Origin: Paenibacillus agri
GTDB taxonomy: Bacteria; Bacillota; Bacilli; Paenibacillales; Paenibacillaceae
NCBI RefSeq assembly: GCF_013359945.1
Contig: NZ_JABWCS010000205.1
Location: 96,223 to 160,222 of the forward strand
Reading direction: 5' to 3'
Length of the DNA: 64,000 nucleotides
Made by a program: the position numbers and the translations under genes. The notes under the pieces were generated by a model, which was not told the origin of the DNA, did not search any database, and worked only from the letters and a program-made list of their open reading frames with translations. Below are positions 45,313 through 52,988 of this stretch, piece by piece (within the stretch, counting starts at the first letter, position 1; each line of letters opens with the position of its first letter).

Positions 45313-46335
45313 ATGAAACTACTCGTTACTGGCGGTGCCGGCTTTATCGGCAGCAATTTTGTAATATACATGCTTAAGCAACATCCGGAGTATAAGATCG
45401 TCAATGTGGATTCACTAACATATGCTGGAAACCTGGAGAACCTGAAATCTGTTGAAGGTAACCCGAACTATTCGTTCGTAAAAGCCGATATTACGGATGT
45501 CCAAGCAATGGATGCACTGTTTAGCCAAGGCGTTGATGTAGTTGTTAACTTCGCGGCAGAGTCACACGTAGACAGAAGTATCTTGGAGCCGGATGTGTTT
45601 GTGAAAACGAACGTGCTTGGTACACAGGTTCTACTAGATGCAGCGAAAAAATACAGTGTCACTAAGTTTGTTCAAGTGTCTACGGATGAGGTATACGGTA
45701 CGCTGGGAGCCACTGGCTTGTTCACTGAGGAGACTCCGCTAACTCCTAATAGTCCATATTCTGCGAGTAAGGCAGGCGGGGATCTGCTGGTGCGTGCATA
45801 CCATGAAACGTTTGGATTGCCGGTGAACATCACCCGTTGTTCAAACAACTATGGCCCTTACCAGTTCCCGGAGAAACTCATTCCACTAATGATCTCCCGT
45901 GCGCTAGCTGATCAGGCACTACCCGTGTATGGTGATGGCTTGAACATTCGTGATTGGCTGTATGTAGAAGATCATTGCAGTGCGATTGATCTTGTCATTC
46001 ACGAAGGCGTGAATGGTGAAGTGTACAATATTGGTGGCAACAATGAACGGACGAATGTGCACATCGTGAACACTGTACTCCAGGAGCTTGGCAAACCGGA
46101 CTCCTTGATTACTTATGTGCAGGATCGTCCAGGTCATGACCGTCGTTATGGCATCGATCCAACCAAGATTACCAATGAACTGGGTTGGAAGCCTAAGCAT
46201 ACCTTTGAAACAGGGATTAAAGAGACGATCCAATGGTACTTGAATAATCGCGAGTGGTGGACCCGTATTCAGTCTGGTGAATACCAAAAGTATGCCGAGC
46301 TGCAATATGGAAGTCGCTTAGGCGATTCATTGTAG
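45313..46335 (+). CDS. rmlB: dTDP-glucose 4,6-dehydratase
   Basis: A 340-residue extended short-chain dehydrogenase, the second enzyme of dTDP-L-rhamnose synthesis. It has the NAD-binding TGGAGFIGSNF, the dehydratase STDEVYG segment, the active-site YSASKAGGD and the substrate-binding NNYGPYQFPEKLIPL. ATG 45313 follows AAGGTGG; an upstream TTG at 45289 would add 8 unlikely residues. Part of rmlACBD. Confidence 0.96.
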   Translation: MKLLVTGGAGFIGSNFVIYMLKQHPEYKIVNVDSLTYAGNLENLKSVEGNPNYSFVKADITDVQAMDALFSQGVDVVVNFAAESHVDRSILEPDVFVKTNVLGTQVLLDAAKKYSVTKFVQVSTDEVYGTLGATGLFTEETPLTPNSPYSASKAGGDLLVRAYHETFGLPVNITRCSNNYGPYQFPEKLIPLMISRALADQALPVYGDGLNIRDWLYVEDHCSAIDLVIHEGVNGEVYNIGGNNERTNVHIVNTVLQELGKPDSLITYVQDRPGHDRRYGIDPTKITNELGWKPKHTFETGIKETIQWYLNNREWWTRIQSGEYQKYAELQYGSRLGDSL

Positions 46336-46364
46336 GATCGATAAGTAACTTACGGAGGTTTACA

Positions 46365-47228
46365 ATGAAAGTATTAGTTACAGGTGCTGCAGGACAACTG
46401 GGGCAGGACGTTGTTCTATTGCTGCAAAAAGAAGGTCATGAGGTATTTGGTTGTGACCGCAAAGAAATGGACATCACCGATCTGGAACAAACGGTAAAAG
46501 TGCTTGGTGACTTTAACCCTGATGCGGTTATTCATTGTGCTGCATATACGGCGGTAGACGCTGCAGAGAGCGATGTGGATGGTGCTTATTTAATTAATGC
46601 CACTGGTAGCCGCAATGTAGCTCTTGCATCCGAAAAAGCCGGTGCGAAGCTGGTGTACATCAGTACGGATTATGTTTTTGAAGGGCTGGGTTCAGAGCCG
46701 TACCATGAATATGACAATACCGCCCCGCGGAGCATCTATGGCAAATCCAAACGAGCTGGAGAAAATTTAGTACAAAGCTTATCCAGCAAGTATTTTATCG
46801 TACGTACGGCTTGGGTATACGGCAAGTATGGCAAAAATTTTGTGAAGACGATGCTGAAATTTGGTCAGGAAAAGCCATTACTTAAGGTTGTAGATGATCA
46901 GAAGGGTTCCCCAACATACACGGTGGATTTGGCCAGCTTTGTACTGGAATTGATCCAGACTGAAAAGTATGGAGTATATCATGCCACCAACAGTGGGTCT
47001 TGTACTTGGTATGAATTTACTGGGGCCATTTTTGAAGACGCTCATGATATTCTGGGGTTGGATTTCACAGCCAAGCTTGAGCCTTGTACTACAGAGGAGT
47101 TCCCATTGCCTGCCCCTCGACCGCATAACTCTGTATTAGAGCATCTATCTATCCGTACCAATGGATTTGAAGATATTCGGCATTGGCGTGAAGGATTAAG
47201 GGATTTCTTGCTTGAGTTAAAAGAATAA
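46365..47228 (+). CDS. rmlD: dTDP-4-dehydrorhamnose reductase
   Basis: A 287-residue reductase completing dTDP-L-rhamnose. It has VTGAAGQLGQDV at the N-terminus, the STDYVFEG segment and the catalytic YGKSKRAGE. It is the last gene of the rml set and is followed 9 bases later by a terminator. Supply of dTDP-rhamnose fits the rhamnosyltransferases on both sides. Confidence 0.95.
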   Translation: MKVLVTGAAGQLGQDVVLLLQKEGHEVFGCDRKEMDITDLEQTVKVLGDFNPDAVIHCAAYTAVDAAESDVDGAYLINATGSRNVALASEKAGAKLVYISTDYVFEGLGSEPYHEYDNTAPRSIYGKSKRAGENLVQSLSSKYFIVRTAWVYGKYGKNFVKTMLKFGQEKPLLKVVDDQKGSPTYTVDLASFVLELIQTEKYGVYHATNSGSCTWYEFTGAIFEDAHDILGLDFTAKLEPCTTEEFPLPAPRPHNSVLEHLSIRTNGFEDIRHWREGLRDFLLELKE

Positions 47229-47236
47229 CAAATTAA

Positions 47237-47272
47237 ACTTCCGAACCGACAGACGGTACGGGAGTTTTTTTT
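47237..47272 (+). terminator. Terminator after rmlD
   Basis: CTTCCGAACCG / CGGTACGGGAG stem (one mismatch, one wobble), 5-base loop, eight T. Confidence 0.8.
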
Positions 47273-47333
47273 ATTTTTTAGCTATAATAGAACAATAGTC
47301 TGTGAAGTGAAAAATAAAGATTCGAGGATCCTT

Positions 47334-48311
47334 ATGAATAACAAAAAAGTTAGCGTACATATTGTTACTTATAATAGTGGAGAGGATATCCTAGAATGTC
47401 TGGATGCAGTTTTGGCGCAGGATTATCCTCTTGAACAAATTGTGGTGATTGATAACGCATCCGGAGATGGAACAGCGGAAAGGGTTAAGAACTATATCAT
47501 ACAAAGTGGACATAGCGACCCAGTTAAGCTCCTTGAACGGATACAGCTTATTCAAAATTCGGTTAACACTGGCTTTGCCCCTGCGCATAATCAGGCCATT
47601 TCTCTAACCAATACGGATTATGTCCTTGTGCTTAACCCGGATCTGACGCTGGCACCTGATTATGTCAGTAGACTGATTGAAGATATGGAAGCCAACCCAC
47701 AGATCGGGAGTGCAACGGGAAAGCTTTTATTAAAAGCAGATCCTGGTCTGGTTGACAGTACAGGACTCAGAATGAACAGAGCGCGTCGTGCCTTTGACCG
47801 GGGAGCAGGAGAAGCAGCAGCAAACTGGCAGGAGTCTGGTCCAGTGTTTGGCGTATCGGGTGCCGCTGCGATGTATTCCAGAAGAATGATAGATGATATA
47901 ATTATCGACGGCGAGTTTTTTGATGCGGACTTTTTCGCATATAAGGAAGATGTTGATGTAGCCTGGAGGGCGCAATTGCTGGGATGGCAAGGTTACTATG
48001 ATACAGAAGCTCTTGGATATCATGAGCGTGGCTGGAAGACTTCCGGGAGAAGCGGGAAATCAATGTTCATTAGGCGGATATCCTATATCAACAGATATAA
48101 GATGATGTATAAAAATGAACATAGCCGTACTTTGCTGGCGACCTTGCTCGTTTCAATGCCCTATGAAATTGCCGCGCATGGATATATGCTTCTAAAAGAG
48201 CCCGGGTTATTTAAAGCGTGGAAGTCCTTTTTCTCGCAGCTGCCTGCCCTTAAGGAGAAGCGTAAGGCCGTACAGAGTAAGGTGAAGGATAGGGAGAGAA
48301 GTAGATATTAA
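47334..48311 (+). CDS. GT2-family glycosyltransferase, probable rhamnosyltransferase
   Basis: A 325-residue GT-A fold transferase: VSVHIVTYNSGEDILECLDA at the N-terminus, DNASGDGTAERV, the DxD-like LNPDLTLAPDYV and a catalytic segment FFAYKEDVDVAWRAQLLGW. Such WsaC/WsaD-type or RfbF-type GT2 enzymes add early rhamnose residues. The ATG at 47334 with GAGG seven bases upstream is preferred over a GTG at 47307. It stands alone after the rml terminator; TATAAT at 47283-47288 may belong to its promoter. Acceptor and linkage are unknown. Confidence 0.85.
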   Translation: MNNKKVSVHIVTYNSGEDILECLDAVLAQDYPLEQIVVIDNASGDGTAERVKNYIIQSGHSDPVKLLERIQLIQNSVNTGFAPAHNQAISLTNTDYVLVLNPDLTLAPDYVSRLIEDMEANPQIGSATGKLLLKADPGLVDSTGLRMNRARRAFDRGAGEAAANWQESGPVFGVSGAAAMYSRRMIDDIIIDGEFFDADFFAYKEDVDVAWRAQLLGWQGYYDTEALGYHERGWKTSGRSGKSMFIRRISYINRYKMMYKNEHSRTLLATLLVSMPYEIAAHGYMLLKEPGLFKAWKSFFSQLPALKEKRKAVQSKVKDRERSRY

Positions 48312-48546
48312 GCGGAAAGTGGATGATCTTAAGGAACGAAGGGGAGGGTTTGGAACTGTAGGAGCGAAAGCGCTCGCCTAAAAGCTTTCCGCAGCAAAGC
48401 TCGCGTCGGAAGCTAAGCTGTATCCAGATTTTCAACCGCTAAAAGCGGCTTATAAAAAAGAAAGCTGGATACAACATCGACCAGAAATCCAAACATTCAC
48501 CGTAGTGACGACCGAGCTTTAAGCGGAAATCTTAAGTTCGCCTTAA
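48310..48546. repeat. Structured intergenic repeat element
   Basis: A non-coding block of about 235 bases with several nested stems: GAGCG/CGCTC (48362-48375), TGTATCCAG/CTGGATACA (48419-48473) enclosing CCGCT/AGCGG (48436-48448). Its ends carry related direct repeats, AAGCGGAAA...ATCTTAAG at about 48310-48332 and AAGCGGAAATCTTAAG at about 48521-48536. It resembles a dispersed element I recall from Paenibacillus intergenic regions, but copy number cannot be checked here. It does not encode a protein. The remaining spacer to 48615 shows nothing I can name. Confidence 0.65.
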
Positions 48547-48615
48547 ATAGAAGTAGCGTAATCAATATAAATCTAAAATCAGATTCCAGTTTAACAATAA
48601 TATAGGATATATTAT

Positions 48616-48659
48616 ACAAAACCTCCCTGCCAAGGCCACGCCTTTCTTGGAGGTTTTGT
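48616..48659. terminator. Terminator-like hairpin before the second GT2 gene
   Basis: ACAAAACCTCC / GGAGGTTTTGT, an 11-bp perfect stem with a large loop that can form a further small stem. The following sequence is only moderately T-rich. Confidence 0.55.
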
Positions 48660-48709
48660 GTTATACTATTTGTCGAGAGATTACTATATTTGTCAGGAGA
48701 GTAATAGCA

Positions 48710-49663
48710 TTGAGTGTGGATGTAAGTATATTGATAGTCAATTACAACACCTGTCGCCTGACGATGGATTGTCTAAGGTCGGTATATGATTCGGAGACGA
48801 AGTTTTCCTATGAGATTATTCTAATAGACAATAATTCCCACGATGGATCCGTAGAGGCCATAAGTAGAGAGTTTCCGAATGTCACTTTGATAGCCAATGA
48901 GCAGAATACAGGGTTTGCTCGGGCCAATAATCAGGGCATGGAGATTGCTTCCGGACGTTTTGTACTGTTGCTGAATTCCGATACGGTCGTACGTAAAGAT
49001 ACGCTGGAGACGATGATTACCTTTATGGATAGCCGCCCGGACGTTGGGGCTTCTGGCTGCAAAATCATTTTGCCCGACGGATCGCTGGACAAGGCCTGCA
49101 AACGTGGTTTCCCTACACCTTCGGCCTCTTTTTATTATGCCTTTGGTTTCAGCAAGCTGTTTCCCAATAATCCCCGCTTCAACGGCTACCAGTTAGGTTA
49201 TCTGGACCCGGATAAGAATTACCCTGTCGATTGTCTGGTTGGTGCGTTCATGCTGCTCCGGCGGGAGACGATTGAACATGTCGGTGGTCTGGATGAAGAG
49301 TTCTTTATGTACGGGGAAGACTTGGACTGGTGTTACCGCATCAAGGAAGCGGGATGGAAAATTTACTACTATTCGAGGACTTCTATTATCCATCTTAAAG
49401 GCGGTAGTGCACGTCGCAGACCGTTCAAGATTGTGTATGAATTTCATCGGGCAATGATTTTATTTCATCGTAAGCATTATCGCCAGCAGTACAACAGTAT
49501 GATTAATGGAATGGTTTATGCTGGAGTGGGTCTCAAATTTGTATTATCGCTGGTGCGGAACGCTATGATATCACCGAGAAAAGTACCTCTTCCAGCTCAG
49601 AGTCTGTCGGCTTCCGGCGATGCCGGTACACGCACCGAATCGAAAGCTGAGGTGAGATTATGA
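48710..49663 (+). CDS. GT2-family glycosyltransferase
   Basis: A 317-residue GT-A fold enzyme: VSILIVNYNTCRLTMDCLRS, DNNSHDGSVEAI, LLNSDTVV (DxD region) and FMYGEDLDWCYRIKEAGW. A hydrophobic patch near the C-terminus (about 265-285) may bind the membrane. The start is TTG at 48710, ten bases after AGGAG; longer upstream frames run through the hairpin and are unlikely. The last bases overlap the initiating-transferase gene in an ATGA arrangement, which points to an early step on the same lipid-linked glycan. Confidence 0.85.
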   Translation: MSVDVSILIVNYNTCRLTMDCLRSVYDSETKFSYEIILIDNNSHDGSVEAISREFPNVTLIANEQNTGFARANNQGMEIASGRFVLLLNSDTVVRKDTLETMITFMDSRPDVGASGCKIILPDGSLDKACKRGFPTPSASFYYAFGFSKLFPNNPRFNGYQLGYLDPDKNYPVDCLVGAFMLLRRETIEHVGGLDEEFFMYGEDLDWCYRIKEAGWKIYYYSRTSIIHLKGGSARRRPFKIVYEFHRAMILFHRKHYRQQYNSMINGMVYAGVGLKFVLSLVRNAMISPRKVPLPAQSLSASGDAGTRTESKAEVRL

Positions 49664-51066
49664 TTCGCCGTAATCAACAATTTTTAACGCAAATGTATAT
49701 GGTCGCGGATTTTCTGGTTATTCAGATATCTTTTCTGGCCGCATGGTGGCTTAAGTTTGAAAGTGAATGGATGGATTACGAAAAGTCGCTATCCTTACAG
49801 TCATATGCCTATTGGAGCATGATTTATGGCGGGATTGCCGTACTGATTGGGATTATGATGTCTCTCTATCTGCCGAAGCGCAAGAAGCGCTTTGTCGATG
49901 AATTTATGAAGATTTTTCAGGTGCATGCGATAGCTATTTTTATCCTGCTTGGCCTCATGTTCTTCGTAAAAGAAATCAATATCTCACGTACGTATCTGGC
50001 GATCTATATGGGTTTCAATATATTTGCCATTATGCTGTACCGTTATTTGCTCAAATCCATGCTTAAATCCATTCGCCAAAAAGGCCTCAACCGTCAATTT
50101 GTACTTATTCTAGGAGCCGGGACTCTCGGCAAAAGATTCTATAATAACCTAGAGCAATACCCCGAACTGGGCTATGAAGCCATTGGCTTCCTGGATGATT
50201 ACCATACCTGGGACGGAATCGAGGAACAGCGCTACAAACCTATCCTGGGAACGATAGACCAGTTATCCGGGATGCTGGAGATGTTGCCTGTGGATGAAGT
50301 GATCTTGGCGCTGCCGCTGGATGCCCACTCGAAGTATCCTTCGATCATTGCCGCTTGCGAAAAAGCGGGTGTGCGCACGCTCATCATCCCCGACTTCTTC
50401 GATTATTTGCCGGCTAGGCCATACTTCGATAATTTTGCGGGCATGCCGATGATCAATGTACGGGATATTCCGTTGGATATGGCAGGCAACAAGCTGGCCA
50501 AGCGGATGTTTGACATCGTGTTCTCGCTGTTTGCGATTGTGATGATGCTCCCGGTAATGCTGCTGGTTGCGCTGGGAGTGCGTCTTACCTCACCAGGTCC
50601 GGTTATTTTTAAGCAGGAGCGGGTGGGATTGAACCGTCGCAACTTCATGATGTACAAGTTTCGCTCCATGAAGATGCAGGTGGATACCGGAGAAGATACG
50701 GGCTGGAGTACACGCGAAGATCCGCGCAGAACCAGATTCGGTACCTTTATCCGCAAGACCAGCCTGGATGAGCTGCCACAGTTTTTCAATGTGCTGCTGG
50801 GTCATATGAGCGTAGTGGGTCCGCGTCCAGAGCGGCCATATTATGTACAGCAGTTCCGCGACGAGATTCCGAAGTATATGGTGAAGCACCATGTGCGTCC
50901 GGGAATTACAGGCTGGGCTCAGAGCAATGGATTGCGTGGCGACACCTCGATCGAGGAGCGCATCAAGCATGATATTTTCTATATTGAGAACTGGTCACTG
51001 CTGTTCGACATTCGGATTATATTTAAGACGATTCGTAACGGATTTATGAATAAGAATGCCTACTAA
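49660..51066 (+). CDS. Polyprenyl-phosphate sugar-1-phosphate transferase (WsaP-like)
   Basis: A 468-residue initiating transferase of the WbaP/WsaP class. Four or five N-terminal membrane segments (about 10-120) are followed by a Rossmann-like domain (about 145-260, VLILGAGTLGKRF), a further hydrophobic segment (about 285-308) and the PF02397 catalytic domain (FKQERVGLNRRNF, KFRSM, SLDELPQFFNVLLG, VGPRPERP, GITGWAQ). It loads the first sugar phosphate onto undecaprenyl phosphate. WsaP does this for the S-layer glycan. It overlaps the GT2 gene before it and is followed by a strong terminator. Confidence 0.92.
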   Translation: MIRRNQQFLTQMYMVADFLVIQISFLAAWWLKFESEWMDYEKSLSLQSYAYWSMIYGGIAVLIGIMMSLYLPKRKKRFVDEFMKIFQVHAIAIFILLGLMFFVKEINISRTYLAIYMGFNIFAIMLYRYLLKSMLKSIRQKGLNRQFVLILGAGTLGKRFYNNLEQYPELGYEAIGFLDDYHTWDGIEEQRYKPILGTIDQLSGMLEMLPVDEVILALPLDAHSKYPSIIAACEKAGVRTLIIPDFFDYLPARPYFDNFAGMPMINVRDIPLDMAGNKLAKRMFDIVFSLFAIVMMLPVMLLVALGVRLTSPGPVIFKQERVGLNRRNFMMYKFRSMKMQVDTGEDTGWSTREDPRRTRFGTFIRKTSLDELPQFFNVLLGHMSVVGPRPERPYYVQQFRDEIPKYMVKHHVRPGITGWAQSNGLRGDTSIEERIKHDIFYIENWSLLFDIRIIFKTIRNGFMNKNAY

Positions 51067-51094
51067 ACCAAACCGCCTGGTGAACGTATGAGAG

Positions 51095-51133
51095 ATACCC
51101 CGTTTTGCCTCCGGCAAAGCGGGGTATTGTGTT
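51095..51133 (+). terminator. Terminator after the initiating transferase
   Basis: ATACCCCGTTTTGC / GCAAAGCGGGGTAT stem with a 5-base loop, then TGTGTTT. Confidence 0.85.
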
Positions 51134-51172
51134 TAAATACCTCCAATCTTACTACTAAAAGGAAACTTTTAT

Positions 51173-52051
51173 ATGAACAAAAAAAAGAAGATTGTGGCTT
51201 CTGTAATCATGATTTTGGCGCTAGGACTCTTAGTTATATTCACAGTTGGACAGAAACAGGAACAGCCTGGCTCGGGCTTTGCCGCTCACCGGGTCGTTGC
51301 CCATGCGATGGGCGGCATTGGGGGGCATACGTATACCAATGCCTTTGAAGCATTTATAGCGAATTATGAACAGGGCACCCGAGTCTTTGAGACGGATCTG
51401 TTGTTAAGCACGGATAATCAGCTAATTGCCAGACATGAGTGGACGGCAAATATGAGCAAGCTGCTGGGTCAGACCGAAATTCTTTCATCCGCCAAGGTAG
51501 GGGCACCGTTGAGCCACGATGAGTTTATGAATAGCCCGATAATGAATATCTATTCGCCATTGGATTTAGAGAAGATTCTGGATTTAATGCAGCACTATAC
51601 AGATGCGTACATAGTTACAGATACCAAGGAGTTTGACTCCGGGTTAATCATGCAGCAGTTCGAGATGCTGACCGAAGCGGCCCGAACAAGAGATCCCACG
51701 TTATTGGAGCGGATCGTTCCCCAGATTTACAGCCGTGATATGCTGGACGAACTTAACAAGATACACATGTTTCCAAATATAATTTATACCCTTTACACCT
51801 CCAAGGATACTAATGATGAGGTCATTGAATTTGTGCAGAACAATAAGGTGGATATAACAATGCCGGCCAGCAGGGCTAACAGAGATTTTGTGCAGAAGCT
51901 CAAAAAGGCCGGGGCGCGGGTATACGTTCACACCGTGAACGAGGAAGAGCAGATTGTGAAGCTGTACCGGATGGGCGTAGACGGATTTTATACTGATTTT
52001 GTTGCTGAGAATGATCTGAACCGGATCAAGGGACTGCGCAGCAGTCTGTAG
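51173..52051 (+). CDS. Membrane-anchored glycerophosphodiester phosphodiesterase-like protein
   Basis: A 292-residue protein with an N-terminal membrane segment (about 7-25) and an external TIM-barrel domain of the GDPD/PI-PLC type. The motifs are VVAHAMGG (first catalytic His), FETDLLLSTDNQLIARHEW (metal ligands and second His) and late VYVHTVNEEEQIVKLYRMGVDGFYTD, given in part as VNEEEQ and GVDGFYTD. It would hydrolyse glycerophosphodiesters or related surface polymers outside the cell. The 'HAMGG' start differs from the usual HRG, so specificity may be unusual. It stands alone between two terminated units. Confidence 0.8.
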   Translation: MNKKKKIVASVIMILALGLLVIFTVGQKQEQPGSGFAAHRVVAHAMGGIGGHTYTNAFEAFIANYEQGTRVFETDLLLSTDNQLIARHEWTANMSKLLGQTEILSSAKVGAPLSHDEFMNSPIMNIYSPLDLEKILDLMQHYTDAYIVTDTKEFDSGLIMQQFEMLTEAARTRDPTLLERIVPQIYSRDMLDELNKIHMFPNIIYTLYTSKDTNDEVIEFVQNNKVDITMPASRANRDFVQKLKKAGARVYVHTVNEEEQIVKLYRMGVDGFYTDFVAENDLNRIKGLRSSL

Positions 52052-52105
52052 TCTTTCATATGGTAAAAAAGCGAAAAAATGTTCGTATTTTTTACTGTCT
52101 TTAAA

Positions 52106-52135
52106 TTGACACCCCCCTTCCCGCTGGCATAGACT
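52106..52135 (+). promoter_or_regulatory. Promoter of the pcrB-pcrA-ligA operon
   Basis: TTGACA (52106-52111), 18 bases, TAGACT (52130-52135), about 70 bases before pcrB. Confidence 0.6.
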
Positions 52136-52205
52136 AGAGTTATATCTTTAGCGGAGGCAGGGGGGATTTTGTCCTGCCTAAATGACTGATGAGGGATGGA
52201 AGAAC

Positions 52206-52925
52206 ATGAGAGCAGTGCAGCAGATGATCAAGCCGTGGCGGCATGTATTCAAGCTGGATCCGGACCGTGAGCTGGGTGATGGAGAGCTGGAGGCATTATG
52301 TTTGTCAGGAACGGATGCCATAATGGTAGGTGGCTCCTCAGGAGTCACTTATGAGAATACTGTGGACCTAATGTCCAGAATCAGACGCTACGCGCTGCCA
52401 GTGGCCCTGGAGGTATCGGATCTGGAAGCGGCTGTCCCGGGATTTGATCTGTACATGATCCCTATGGTGCTTAATACGCCGGACCCGACCTGGATCGTCG
52501 GCCATCACCGCCGGGCGATTGAACGCTACGGCTATTTGATTCCTTGGGACATGCTGCTGACTGAGGGGTACATTGTGCTGAACGACAATTCTACTGTGGC
52601 TAGACTTACGGGAGCTGATACGGATCTTCAAGCTGAAGAGGCTGCAGCCTACGCGCAGGTTGCGGACAAGCTGATGTCTCTGCCTGTGGTATATCTGGAG
52701 TATAGCGGCAGATTCGGAGAGGTGGAAACTGTGCGGACCGTACGGGAGGCTGTGGAGCATAGTCAACTTTTTTATGGCGGGGGAATTACTTCCGAAGCGG
52801 AGGCTGTGCAGATGGCAGCACTATGTGATACGGTTGTGGTCGGCAATATCATCTATCAGGATTTAGAGCAGGCACTGCTGACGGTTCAGGCGGTAAAGAA
52901 TACACAGCAAATGCACTTTGAGTAG
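52206..52925 (+). CDS. pcrB: Heptaprenylglyceryl phosphate synthase
   Basis: A 239-residue TIM-barrel prenyltransferase of the PcrB/GGGPS family. In Bacillales it transfers a heptaprenyl group to glycerol-1-phosphate, making an archaea-like ether lipid. Visible motifs are FKLDPDRELGD, VGGSSGVTYENT, YIVLNDNSTVARLTGA, YLEYSGRFG and YGGGITSEAEAV. ATG 52206 follows a GAGGGATGGA site; an upstream ATG at 52182 lacks one. It leads the conserved pcrB-pcrA-ligA operon. Confidence 0.94.
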   Translation: MRAVQQMIKPWRHVFKLDPDRELGDGELEALCLSGTDAIMVGGSSGVTYENTVDLMSRIRRYALPVALEVSDLEAAVPGFDLYMIPMVLNTPDPTWIVGHHRRAIERYGYLIPWDMLLTEGYIVLNDNSTVARLTGADTDLQAEEAAAYAQVADKLMSLPVVYLEYSGRFGEVETVRTVREAVEHSQLFYGGGITSEAEAVQMAALCDTVVVGNIIYQDLEQALLTVQAVKNTQQMHFE

Positions 52926-52988
52926 TCTTTATAGGAGAACTACTTCAATGTTGTAATTCATATGAATGAAGAAAGGAGCATGTTATAC

